Below are positions 33,718-42,113 of a stretch of 64,000 nucleotides of DNA, piece by piece. The stretch is from NCBI RefSeq assembly GCF_000568255.1, contig NZ_KK037166.1, positions 11,065,401-11,129,400 on the forward strand, written 5' to 3'. The notes beneath the pieces were generated by a model. The model was not told the origin of the DNA. It saw nothing but the letters and a program-made list of their open reading frames with translations, and made no database searches. Made by a program: the position numbers and the translations under genes. The first letter of the stretch is position 1; the number at the start of each line of letters is the position of its first letter. The DNA is from Kutzneria sp. 744. GTDB taxonomy: Bacteria > Actinomycetota > Actinomycetes > Mycobacteriales > Pseudonocardiaceae.

Positions 33718-34524
33718 GTGGAGCGACCGGACTGGGCCCCCAAGGACGTCGACATCGAGAAGGCCAGCGCCGCGCGGCTGTACGACTACTTCCTCGGCGG
33801 CAGCTACAACTTCGAGGTCGACCGGGCGCTCGGGCGTCAGATCGAGCAGGCGGCGCCGGGCGTGCCGGAGTTCGCCTTCCTCAACCGCGCCTACCTGCGG
33901 CGGGCCGTGCGCTACATGCTGGCGCAGGGCATCGACCAGTTCCTCGACCTCGGCTCGGGCATCCCGACCGCGGGCAACGTGCACGAGATCGCCCAGAACG
34001 CCAACCCGGACGCCCGCGTCGTCTACGTGGACAACGAGCCGGTGGCGGTCGCGCACGCGGACCTCATCCTGGAGGACAACCCCAACGCGGTGGCCATCGA
34101 GGCCGAGCTGCAGGACCACGCCACGGTCCTCGGCCACGAGAAGACCCGGGGGCTGCTGGACTTCAGCCGCCCGATCGGCCTGCTGGCCGTGGCCGTGCTG
34201 CATTTCCTGCCGGCCGGCGTCGACCCCAACGCAGTGCTGGCCGAGTACCGCCGGGCCCTGCCGGCCGGCAGCTACTTCGCCCTGTCGCACCTCACCCGCG
34301 ACGTGGGCAGTGATCAGGTGGACCAGATCATGCGGCTCTACGCCCAGTCCCAGAACCCCATCACCCCGCGCAGCAAGGACGACATCACCGGCCTGTTCGA
34401 GGGTTTCGACGTGGTCGACCCCGGCGTCGTGTTCACGCCCCTGTGGCATCCCGAGTCGCCCGAGGACGTCGGCGAGCGGCCCGACCGCAGCGGCGCCTTC
34501 GTCGGGGTCGGCCGCAAGCCCTAG
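33718..34524 (+). CDS. SAM-dependent methyltransferase (Methyltransf_19 / DUF574), second copy
   Basis: 268 residues from a GTG. VERPDWAPKDVDIEKASAAR, LYDYFLGGSYNFEVDRALG, FLDLGSGIPTAGNVHEIA and VVYVDNEPVAVAHA match the copy at 12792-13607 closely in order and spacing. The two differ in the C-terminal half, so they are paralogs rather than a recent duplication. Substrate unknown. A strong hairpin follows the gene. Confidence 0.9.
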   Translation: MERPDWAPKDVDIEKASAARLYDYFLGGSYNFEVDRALGRQIEQAAPGVPEFAFLNRAYLRRAVRYMLAQGIDQFLDLGSGIPTAGNVHEIAQNANPDARVVYVDNEPVAVAHADLILEDNPNAVAIEAELQDHATVLGHEKTRGLLDFSRPIGLLAVAVLHFLPAGVDPNAVLAEYRRALPAGSYFALSHLTRDVGSDQVDQIMRLYAQSQNPITPRSKDDITGLFEGFDVVDPGVVFTPLWHPESPEDVGERPDRSGAFVGVGRKP

Positions 34525-34584
34525 GCCGCCGGGGCATCGGCGACGACGGCTTAATCCATCGGGAAAGCCGATAGACACTTTGGA

Positions 34585-34615
34585 GTGCTGCGCCTGCGGG
34601 GTGTTGGCGCAGCAC
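34585..34615. terminator. bidirectional terminator-like hairpin
   Basis: GTGCTGCGCC (34585-34594) and GGCGCAGCAC (34606-34615): perfect 10-bp stem with an 11-base loop, between the convergent methyltransferase and AraC-type genes. Confidence 0.65.
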
Positions 34616-34620
34616 CGTGG

Positions 34621-35694
34621 TCAGTCGCGGTCGGCCCGGGCGGCGGCGTGGCGGAACTTGTGCCGGTAGGAGCGGGCGGTGGTGCCGACGTGGCGCTGGA
34701 AGTTGCGGCGCAGCGTCTCCGGCGAGCCGAAGCCGACCATGGCGGCGATCTCGGCCACCGGGTGGTCGGTGGTCTCCAGCAGCAGCTTGGCCCGGTCGAT
34801 GCGCTCCCGGTTGACCCAGTCGAAGATGGTGGTCCCGGTGGCGGCGCGGAACTTGCGGACCAGGCTGCGCTCGCTGATGTAGGACTGCTCGGCCACCTTG
34901 GCCAGGGACAGCGGCTCGTGCAGGTGCTCACGCAGCCAGGCCATGACCGTGGCCATGGGTTCCCGGTCGTCGTCGCGGCGTGAACGGGCGTCGCCGCGCC
35001 AGGGGGCGGCGATGACCGCCCGGCCCACCGCCTCGGCCCGGGGCCGTCCGACGTCCATGGCCAGCAGGTGCAGGGCCAGGTCGATGCCGGAGAGCATGCC
35101 TCCGCCGGTGTGCACCCGCTCGTCGTCGACGTACGAGTGGTCGCCGTCGAGGCGAACGGAAGGGAAGAGCTCGTGGAATTCGCGGGCGTACTTCCAATGT
35201 GTGGTTGCCCGGCGGCCGTCGAGCACTCTCGCCTGGCCGAGCAGGAATGCGCCGGTGCCGAAGCCGGCCATTCGCGCGCCGGCTGCATAGGCGGCCCGCA
35301 AAGCGTCGATGAGCGCCGGGCTGCGCGGCGTGAGCGGATTCTCGACGCCGGGCACGATGACGGTGTCGGCGGTAACCAATGTCTCCAGCGGGGCCAACTC
35401 GCCCCCGCCGTTCTGCTCGCCGCACAGCACGACTTCGTACTGCCCGGCGACATCGGACTCGGCGCTGGCTCTCGGGCCGAACACCTGGCGCACGACGTCG
35501 ATATCGAGCGAAACGGCGTCGTTCGGCGCCACGAGCGCGATGACGTGCCGGTAGCGGCCACGGGACAGCGCCGGCCGGCCGGCGTCGGTGCGCATCACGA
35601 CGGCCTGCTGCCCGTGCGGACTGGCCCGCCATACCTTGCCGTGACTGGTCGCGAAGGTGGTGTAGGCCGGATACACCTGCATCGGCGTCGCCAT
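34621..35694 (-). CDS. GlxA-type transcriptional regulator (DJ-1/PfpI plus AraC domains)
   Basis: 357 residues from the ATG at 35694, preceded by AAAGGACG. N-terminal amidotransferase-like domain (about 45-200) and C-terminal AraC helix-turn-helix pair (about 240-350; LSLAKVAEQSYISERSLVRK, VAEIAAMVGFGSPETLRRNF). The position of the DJ-1 nucleophile Cys is Gly in GFGTGAFLLG, so the domain should be sensory rather than enzymatic, as in other GlxA regulators. Targets unknown. Confidence 0.9.
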   Translation of the reverse strand: MATPMQVYPAYTTFATSHGKVWRASPHGQQAVVMRTDAGRPALSRGRYRHVIALVAPNDAVSLDIDVVRQVFGPRASAESDVAGQYEVVLCGEQNGGGELAPLETLVTADTVIVPGVENPLTPRSPALIDALRAAYAAGARMAGFGTGAFLLGQARVLDGRRATTHWKYAREFHELFPSVRLDGDHSYVDDERVHTGGGMLSGIDLALHLLAMDVGRPRAEAVGRAVIAAPWRGDARSRRDDDREPMATVMAWLREHLHEPLSLAKVAEQSYISERSLVRKFRAATGTTIFDWVNRERIDRAKLLLETTDHPVAEIAAMVGFGSPETLRRNFQRHVGTTARSYRHKFRHAAARADRD

Positions 35695-36107
35695 GGTCGC
35701 CGTCCTTTCGAGGTGTCGACGCAGGCTCGCACGGCGTCGGCCGCTCTCGCACCGTCGCGCATCGGCGCACGCTCCTACGGGGTTTGCGGGGGTTGTCGAG
35801 AACCTACCCATCCGGGCGGGGAATGAGCATCAGTCATCCGACGGTGGATGTGTAGGTAGGCCATTACGTCATCCGGCGAATTGGCGGTGTCCGTGGCGCA
35901 TGTGGCGCACGCTGGGCGATCGAACACCCCGTGTTGAATGCCGTTCCGCCCGGCGTTGTGAGGTCGCCGTGAAGGAGAACGTTCGCATTTCAACTTCCCG
36001 TAGCATAAAGGCGGGATAAGCGTCCGGCCAGAGCGAATCCCGCCTTCTTCGTGGCGTCGGCGTGTGATCTGGCCGGATGTGTGCGATCGCCCGTGCGGTC
36101 GGGGCGG
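35695..36107. other. gene-free region with terminator
   Basis: 413 bp with no supported gene. Contains the ribosome site of the GlxA-type gene at its left and a strong hairpin at its right (listed separately). A repeated ATGTGGCGCA-like string occurs near 35898-35910. Confidence 0.5.
36008..36046 (-). terminator. terminator-like hairpin downstream of S9 remnant
   Basis: AAGGCGGGAT (36008-36017) and ATCCCGCCTT (36037-36046): perfect 10-bp stem, 19-base loop, followed on the plus strand by CTTCTT. It lies just past the minus-strand peptidase remnant. Confidence 0.6.
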
Positions 36108-36883
36108 CTAACTGGGCATGTGGCGCTCGAACCAGCCGACGACGCGGCTGAGGAAGTCGGTGACGGCGGGGTCGCCGTACACGTGCTCGGCGAAGGCCTG
36201 GCCGCGGCCGCTGCTACCGCGACAGTTGGGGTTCAGCACGGCATTGCCCCGTGACACCAGGAGAGGCGCCCAACTGAGCCACATGGCCCACTGGTTGCGG
36301 GAACGCCCAGATCGGGCCGCCGTGGAGCCGGCGGCGGAACGCGGGAAGTCGGTGCCGGGGTGGGCGATGGACGCCAACACCTCGTCGCCGAGCATCACCT
36401 GCTGCGGCAACTCGTAGTCGTCCCGGATGGTCAAGAACCCGCCGTCCGCGGTGAAAGCCCCATGGGGGTAGAAGGAATTGCCGCCGCAGTCGGACGATGC
36501 GGCCAACAGCTCGGTGACCGTGCCATGGGGGACGGAGATAGAGCCGGCCTGCACCACAGCGACATGACGGCCGTCGGGAGAACCGACGGGCAACTCCAGC
36601 TGACGGCCACGACGGCGTCCGAACCGGACCACCCGGCCTCCCAACAGTTCATGCCCTCGGGTGACACCCGAAGAAGGTCGCAAGTGTCCACTGTGTACAC
36701 CCGCAGGGCCCGCCAAGCGTGCGAGGGCCGCGCCGGCGTGTTCTCGGTCATCGGTCCCGACACGCGGCCGTGCATCCAGGTGTCGTCCGCGAAGGCCGGC
36801 ATCGCGTCGTTGGCCCCGGCCGCCGCGACCAGCGCCCGGATCGCCTCGTAGATCGCCGCCGCCCCGGCGCACACCTCACGCAT
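36108..36883 (-). pseudogene. S9 (prolyl oligopeptidase-like) peptidase, frameshifted and deleted
   Basis: From the start at 36883 the frame reads MREVCAGAAAIYEAIRALVA to GWSGSDAVVAVS. Near 36600 coding shifts to another frame, continuing as SPDGRHVAVVQAG and FTADGGFLTIRDDYELPQQV. The C-terminal catalytic part keeps only APLLVSRGNAVLNPNCRGSSGRGQAFAE-HVYGDP and then jumps to TDFLSRVVGWFERHMPS. The segment that should hold GxSxGG and the catalytic Asp and His (some 190 residues in relatives) is absent. The gene cannot encode an active peptidase. Confidence 0.75.
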
Positions 36884-37099
36884 CCGCGCGGCATCGCTGG
36901 CACGCCTGAAGGTGCGACCCGTTCGGCGCAGCGGCGGCGTGGCCGAAAGCGAGTCGCTCTCACGTACAGGTGAACCGGCTTGAGCCGGTGTCCGATGTGG
37001 CCGATGGTCAGATCAGCAGCGAACCACGGCGCAAACGGGGATGTGCCAACGCTCCCGGTGCGTCGCGCCGTCCACATTCGACTCTGCATAGGAGCCTGT

Positions 37100-37600
37100 G
37101 TGTCCACCAGACGCACCGTCGCGATGCTCGCGGCATCCATCGTACTCACCGGAGTGTTCGCCGCGTCGGCGCACGCCGACATCACACCGCCCCCGACGGG
37201 CGGCGACGACGGCCCGGCCGCCGACTCCTGCGTGCGGAAGGCCCCGCTCGGCGACCCCGACGACCCCCTGTCCGGGCTGTGCGCGATCCCTCGGCTCGGC
37301 CTCACCGAGACCTCGGAGGAGCGCCCGCCCTGCGACAGCTGTGAGCACGGCGGCGGCACCATCATCGACAGGATCGGCAAGAACGGCCTCGGCTACAAGG
37401 AGGGTCTGCGCAAGCACGACACCATCCTCGGCCTGGCCAACACCAAGGGCAACGACGCCTCCGCGCTGCTGACCGACCCCGACGCGCTCATCGCCGAGCT
37501 GGCCGAGCACAAGGAGGGCGAGAAGCTGCGGCTGTACGTCTACAGCAACGAAGCGGGCAAGTACGAGGTCTGTTCGCTGACCCTCGGCCCCGCCGGCTGA
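37100..37600 (+). CDS. secreted PDZ-like small protein
   Basis: 166 residues from a GTG with AGGAG 5-9 bp upstream. Signal peptide (VSTRRTVAMLAASIVLTGVF) with likely cleavage after AHA. The mature part begins with an acidic Pro/Gly-rich stretch and has CxxC-like cysteines (PPCDSCEHG). A single PDZ-like unit follows: GGGTIIDRIGKNGLGYKEGL, RKHDTILGLANTKG and KLRLYVYSNEAGKYEV. PDZ proteins bind C-termini; no protease domain is attached, so an adaptor or scaffold role outside the membrane is inferred. Confidence 0.75.
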   Translation: MSTRRTVAMLAASIVLTGVFAASAHADITPPPTGGDDGPAADSCVRKAPLGDPDDPLSGLCAIPRLGLTETSEERPPCDSCEHGGGTIIDRIGKNGLGYKEGLRKHDTILGLANTKGNDASALLTDPDALIAELAEHKEGEKLRLYVYSNEAGKYEVCSLTLGPAG

Positions 37601-37606
37601 CACAGG

Positions 37607-37646
37607 GCGGTCCCTGACCTCAGGGGGGAGGGAGGCCAGGGACCGC
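37607..37646. terminator. bidirectional terminator
   Basis: GCGGTCCCTG (37607-37616) and CAGGGACCGC (37637-37646) make a perfect 10-bp stem around a 20-base loop, between the convergent PDZ-like and antiporter genes. Confidence 0.75.
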
Positions 37647-37697
37647 ACGATCAGGATAGCCCCTCCCGGGCGGCTCAAACCACCAACCGCGCGGGAA

Positions 37698-39284
37698 TTA
37701 GTCCACCAGTTCACGCTGTGAGAGGCGGACCTCCTCGATGTCGAGGCGGGCCTGGAGCTGACGGAGCACGGTGTCGTCGATGCGGCTCTCGTCCCGCAGC
37801 CGCACGACGGTGGCGCGCTTGCGGGCCAGCAGCGCCAGCCGCAGGGCGGTGTAGTGCTGGTCATGACGCAGCGCGGGGGCGTCGGCCTCGTCCTCGTCGC
37901 CGTCGTGGAGGACGTGAAGATGCTTCTCGAACTCGCGGTTCAGCCGATCGACGACGTCCGGGTCGGTGCCGAGCTCGTCGGCCACGATCGGCATGGCGGC
38001 CAGCGCCTCCTCGGTGGCGATCCGCTGGGCCAGCCGGCGTTCCTCGGCCACGGCGTTGTCGTCGGGCAGGTGGGCCCAGCGCACGACACCGGGCAGCACC
38101 AGTCCCTGCCCGACCAGCGTCACGATGATGACGCCGGCCGTGACGAACACGATCATGTCCCGGCCGGGGAAGGGCGCCCCGGACACGACGGTGTCCGGCA
38201 CGGCCAGGGCGGCCGCCAGCGACACCGCCCCACGGAACCCGGACAGGCCGCTGACGATGCGGCTGCGATGGCTGACCCGGCGCAGCCGCTGCGACGGCCG
38301 TCGGTCGACGGCCCGGATGATGTAGACGCTGACGAACAGGAACACGATCCGCACGGCCACCAACACCACGCACACCACGGCCACGGTGAGCAGGCCGCGC
38401 AGCAGGCTGCCGCTGGCCAGCCCGCGCACGGCGGCGTGCGACTGCAGTCCGACCAGCACGAACAGCGCCCCGTTGAGCAGGAACGTGGCCAGGCCCCAGA
38501 AACCCTGTGACAGCTGGCGGGTCTCGGCCCGGCCGATGCGTGGCATGACCTGGCTCATGATCAGCCCGACGGTGACCACGGCCAGCACCCCGGACGCGTG
38601 GACGGCCTCGGCCAGCAGGAAGGCCAGGAACGGGGTGAGGATCATCGCCACGTTGCCCAGCAGCGGGTCCTCGATCCGCCGGCGGATCGGGATCGTCACC
38701 GCCGCCGTGACGACACCGGCCGCGATGCCGCCGACGTAGGCCAGCACGAACAGCCCGCCCACGTGCGGGACGGTGAATTCCTCCCGGCCGACGGTGATGC
38801 CCACGGCCAGCGCGAAGATCACCAAAGCGGTGCCGTCGTTGACCAGGCTCTCCGCCCGCAACGTGGTGATCAACCGGCGCGGCAGCATTCGGGCCAGCAC
38901 GCCCACGGTCGTGGCGTCGGTCGGCGCGACCGCCGCGCCGAGCACCCACGCCGGCCCCCACTCCATGCCCAGCCAGTGCGCGGCCGCGGCCACCGCTCCG
39001 GCCGTCACGACCACCAGCACCGTGCTGACGAGCACGATGCCGCGCAGGTTGCTACGGATCTCGCGGAGCGAAGTGGACAGGCTTTCCCAGTACAGCAACG
39101 CCGGCAGGAACAGCAGCAGCACCACTTCGGACGGCAGCTGCACGCTCAGCACGTCCGGCACGAACCCCAGCAACACCCCGCAGGCCAGCAACACCACCGG
39201 CGGCGCGACCCGGAAGCGCTGCGCGACCACACCGGACACCAGCACCGCCACGCCCAGCGCCACCACGAGTTCAAGACCGAGCAC
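37698..39284 (-). CDS. Na+/H+ antiporter (CPA1/NhaP type)
   Basis: 528 residues, about 12 membrane segments over residues 1-410, then a soluble tail of about 115 residues. Ion-site region LGAAVAPTDATTVGVLARML and ESLVNDGTALVIFALAVG are typical of CPA1 (the ND pair). FRGAVSLAAALAVP is the conserved late helix. The C-terminal cytosolic helices (EEALAAMPIVADELGTDPDV and onward) probably regulate transport. A LacI gene lies 75 bp upstream on the same strand. Confidence 0.93.
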   Translation of the reverse strand: MLGLELVVALGVAVLVSGVVAQRFRVAPPVVLLACGVLLGFVPDVLSVQLPSEVVLLLFLPALLYWESLSTSLREIRSNLRGIVLVSTVLVVVTAGAVAAAAHWLGMEWGPAWVLGAAVAPTDATTVGVLARMLPRRLITTLRAESLVNDGTALVIFALAVGITVGREEFTVPHVGGLFVLAYVGGIAAGVVTAAVTIPIRRRIEDPLLGNVAMILTPFLAFLLAEAVHASGVLAVVTVGLIMSQVMPRIGRAETRQLSQGFWGLATFLLNGALFVLVGLQSHAAVRGLASGSLLRGLLTVAVVCVVLVAVRIVFLFVSVYIIRAVDRRPSQRLRRVSHRSRIVSGLSGFRGAVSLAAALAVPDTVVSGAPFPGRDMIVFVTAGVIIVTLVGQGLVLPGVVRWAHLPDDNAVAEERRLAQRIATEEALAAMPIVADELGTDPDVVDRLNREFEKHLHVLHDGDEDEADAPALRHDQHYTALRLALLARKRATVVRLRDESRIDDTVLRQLQARLDIEEVRLSQRELVD

Positions 39285-39359
39285 GTCGACCTCCTTCGAC
39301 CGCGGTAATCATGCCGCCTGTCGACGCACTCGGTGCACTGTGGAGGGTTACGGGGAGGT

Positions 39360-40349
39360 TCAGAGGCGTGGACCCGTGCTCGCCCGGGGCGTCAGCCGGG
39401 GCGGCAGCAGCCGGATTTCCGGCTGCGTGTGGCCGGCCACCTGGCGGAGGACCATCTCCACCGCCATCCCGCCCAGCTCCGCCGCCGGGACGGGGACGGT
39501 CGTCAGCGGCACGGCGCCGCTGATGGCCGCGGTGTCCGAACACACCGCCACCACCGAGAGGTCGTCCGGCACGCGCAGCCACCGCCGGTGCAGCTCGGCC
39601 ATCGCGATCGGCAGCACGGCCTCGTTGTGCACGACGAGCGCGGTCGGCTCGCCGGCGAGCAGGGTGTCCAGGCAGTCGCGGACGGCGTCGTAGTTCGGCG
39701 CACACGGCCGGGCCCGCAGGTGCGTGCCGTGGCTGTTGGCGGCGTTGGTGATGCCTCGCAGGAATCGGCCGGCGGAGCTGGCGCCGCGCTGGTAGGCCGC
39801 GGGAGACGGGCCCACCAGCGCGATCGACCGGTGCCCGAGGTCGGCGAGGTGCTCGACACAACGGGCGCCGGCGGTCTCGTAGTCCAGGTCCACGCAGGTC
39901 AACCCGGCGGTCTGGTCCGGGGCGCCGATCAGCACCACCGGACGGCCCAGCGACAGCAGAGTCGGCAGGCGCGGGTCGGCCGACTCCACGTCCAGCACGA
40001 TCAGGGCGTCCGCGATGGCCGAGGAGATCACCCGGCGCAGCGCGGTCGGGCCCTCGTCCTTGGTCAGCAGCAACAGGTCCTGGTCGCGGTCGCGGGCGGA
40101 CGTGGCCACCGCGGCCACGAAGTCCATCACGGTCAGGTCCTCGCGCAGCGGCGCGACCAGCGCCAGCACGTTCGTGCGGCTGGTGGCCAGGGATCTCGCG
40201 CCGGCGTGCGGGTGGTAGCCCAGCTTGCGGATGCTCTGCTCCACCACCCGGCGGGTCTGCGGGGAGATCGACCGCTTGCCGCTGAGCACGTAGGACACCG
40301 TGCTCGGCGCGACGCCCGCCGCCCGTGCGACATCGATGATGGTCACCAC
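39360..40349 (-). CDS. LacI-family transcriptional regulator
   Basis: About 329 residues from the GTG at 40349, which has GAGGGGA 10 bp upstream; an ATG at 40382 is also in frame. The helix-turn-helix and hinge read TIIDVARAAGVAPSTVSYVL, SGKRSISPQTRRVVEQSIRK, LGYHPHAGARSL. The periplasmic-binding-like domain follows, with the usual LAD-LGHRSIALVGPSPAAYQR segment. Its promoter region holds an inverted GTTCTA/TAGAAC element and phased TTCGA half-sites. Effector, probably a sugar, unknown. Confidence 0.92.
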   Translation of the reverse strand: MVTIIDVARAAGVAPSTVSYVLSGKRSISPQTRRVVEQSIRKLGYHPHAGARSLATSRTNVLALVAPLREDLTVMDFVAAVATSARDRDQDLLLLTKDEGPTALRRVISSAIADALIVLDVESADPRLPTLLSLGRPVVLIGAPDQTAGLTCVDLDYETAGARCVEHLADLGHRSIALVGPSPAAYQRGASSAGRFLRGITNAANSHGTHLRARPCAPNYDAVRDCLDTLLAGEPTALVVHNEAVLPIAMAELHRRWLRVPDDLSVVAVCSDTAAISGAVPLTTVPVPAAELGGMAVEMVLRQVAGHTQPEIRLLPPRLTPRASTGPRL

Positions 40350-40386
40350 GGAATTGGTCCCCTCGCACAGGTTGGAGCGCATCGAC

Positions 40387-40492
40387 GTTCTATTCACGCT
40401 AGAACACGCGATCCCGCCTGTGCAAGAAGCAATTCGACACGTTCGAAACATTCGATGAACGGCCACTGAAAATGGTTGTCGAATCCGTCGAA
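40387..40492. promoter_or_regulatory. phased TTCGA/TCGAA half-sites and GTTCTA inverted repeat
   Basis: GTTCTA (40387-40392) and TAGAAC (40400-40405) are separated by 7 bp. Farther out, TTCGA occurs at 40433, 40442 and 40451, exactly 9 bp apart, and its complement TCGAA at 40479 and 40488, again 9 bp apart. The set lies upstream of the LacI gene and about 190-290 bp before the divergent methyltransferase. Confidence 0.55.
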
Positions 40493-40680
40493 CGGGCATG
40501 TAGAGGACATCTGAATCGATACTGAAATGCGCGTTTGTCGGCCCAGGTCTGCACAATTGCTCTGTGTTACCCGCCCCATTCAATTCGCAGTCGCTGGCGT
40601 GGGCGTTCGAACCGGTTCAGTCGAGTCGCGGCGCGCCCGTTCGCCCGAAATTCGGTGGCGGTCGTTCCTAGGCTGATCGG

Positions 40681-41469
40681 GTGGTCGACACGAGCTGGAA
40701 GTGGGACGCGACGCTGTTCGCGGGCAGCGCCGCCTACTACGCGCGCGGAAGAACGCCCTACCCGACGGCGCTCGGCACGGCGCTGGCCGACGAGCTCGGT
40801 CTGGACGGAACGGGCCGGTGGTTGGACGTCGGCTGCGGGCCGGGAACGCTCACGCCGCACCTGGCCGACCGGTTCGAGCGGGCGGTGGGGATCGACGCCG
40901 ACCGGGAGATGATCGAGGAGGCCTCCCGTTCCGGCGTCGCGAACGTGGAGTGGCGGCTGATGCGGGCCGAGGAGCTGCCGGCCGGGCTGGGGGAGTTCCG
41001 GCTGATCACCTTCGCCCAGTCGTTCCACTGGATGGATCGCGCCCTCGTCGCCGCCGCGGCCCACGGCATGCTGACCGCGGACGGGGCCCTGGTGCACGTC
41101 CACGCCACGACGCATCGTGGCATCGACGGTGGTGTGCCGTATGACGAGATCGGTGAGCTGGTGCGAAGCTTCCTCGGGCCGGTGCAGCGCGCGGGCCAGG
41201 GGACGCTGCCGAACGGCACCCCAGGCGGCGAGAGCGAGTTCTACCGGGCGGCGGGATTCCAAGGGCCGCACCGCATCGAGCTCCCGGGCCCGGCCGTCAC
41301 GCGCGACGCCGACGACATCGTGGCGGCCGTCTTCTCGACGTCCAGCTCGGCCCCGCACCTGTTCGGCGAGCGGGCACAGGAGTTCGAGGCGGCGCTGCGT
41401 GAACTCCTTGGCCCACAGCCGTTCCACGAGCGGTTCGGCGACATCGCGCTCGACGTGTGGCGGCCATGA
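40681..41469 (+). CDS. class I SAM-dependent methyltransferase
   Basis: 262 residues from GTG. SAM loop WLDVGCGPGTLTPHLADRF (about 44-62), acidic motif VGIDADREMIEEA, and post-motif AQSFHWMDRALV. The DAQSFHW-type string is characteristic of the small-molecule methyltransferase_11 group. It is coupled (ATGA) to the following unknown gene. About 300 bp upstream is free of genes apart from operator-like repeats. Confidence 0.88.
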   Translation: MVDTSWKWDATLFAGSAAYYARGRTPYPTALGTALADELGLDGTGRWLDVGCGPGTLTPHLADRFERAVGIDADREMIEEASRSGVANVEWRLMRAEELPAGLGEFRLITFAQSFHWMDRALVAAAAHGMLTADGALVHVHATTHRGIDGGVPYDEIGELVRSFLGPVQRAGQGTLPNGTPGGESEFYRAAGFQGPHRIELPGPAVTRDADDIVAAVFSTSSSAPHLFGERAQEFEAALRELLGPQPFHERFGDIALDVWRP

Positions 41470-42113
41470 GACAACGGCAGTACTACGTCAACGAGGTCCG
41501 CCTCGGCCCCGACACGTTCCGGGTGATGCACCCGGCGAAACCGGTCGCCCACGGCCCGCTGTACGAGGCCTGGTCGGGCACGGAGATGCTGGTGAGCCGG
41601 GCCGGCGTCGTCGACCTCACGGTGGCCTGGTGGCTGGCCGCTCGCTCGCCGCGGACGCTGGTGTACCTGCCCCTGCGGGCCAGCGGCTGCCAGGCGGCCC
41701 CCGACTATCTGGAGCGGAAGCTGGACCTGGTGCTGATGCACCACAGCCTCGGTTTCCGGCCCGCCCGCTGGAAGGACGTCCGGGGCCGCCTCACGCCGAC
41801 CGGCCTGCAGAAGGTCACGCTGCCGAAGAAGCCGTTCCCCGCCTTCGGCCGCCCCGACTACCTGCGCATGCACCACCGCGAGTTCCGGGACCACCTCCAC
41901 CACAAGCTCGCCGCCGACACGCTGTTCCTGACCGGCAGCCGGCACGCGTTCGAACTCGAAGGCCACGGGATGTCGGAGCTGCTCGACGTGACCCCGGACT
42001 TCCATACCTGCGCGGAGATCGTCGTCGGCATATGGTCCGGCAGCGGCTCGCCGGTCGAGCGTCGAAACGCGCCGGAACTACTGCATGTCGTGTGCTGCAC
42101 CGATCATTGGTGA
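41466..42113 (+). CDS. hypothetical protein coupled to the methyltransferase
   Basis: 215 residues from the ATG overlapping the upstream stop; a GTG three codons earlier is possible. Not recognised. It begins MRQRQYYVNEVRLGPDTFRV and contains HHREFRDHLHHKLAADTLFL and FELEGHGMSELLDVTPDFHT. It is His- and aromatic-rich, soluble, with no signal peptide. Translational coupling suggests it works with the methyltransferase. Its end overlaps the convergent amidase by 10 bp. Confidence 0.8.
   Translation: MRQRQYYVNEVRLGPDTFRVMHPAKPVAHGPLYEAWSGTEMLVSRAGVVDLTVAWWLAARSPRTLVYLPLRASGCQAAPDYLERKLDLVLMHHSLGFRPARWKDVRGRLTPTGLQKVTLPKKPFPAFGRPDYLRMHHREFRDHLHHKLAADTLFLTGSRHAFELEGHGMSELLDVTPDFHTCAEIVVGIWSGSGSPVERRNAPELLHVVCCTDHW

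Noticed and set aside
36960-36980. CCGGCTTGAGCCGG palindrome before the PDZ-like gene
   Set aside because: Short and isolated, far from the start; in G+C-rich DNA such palindromes are frequent, so no function is claimed.
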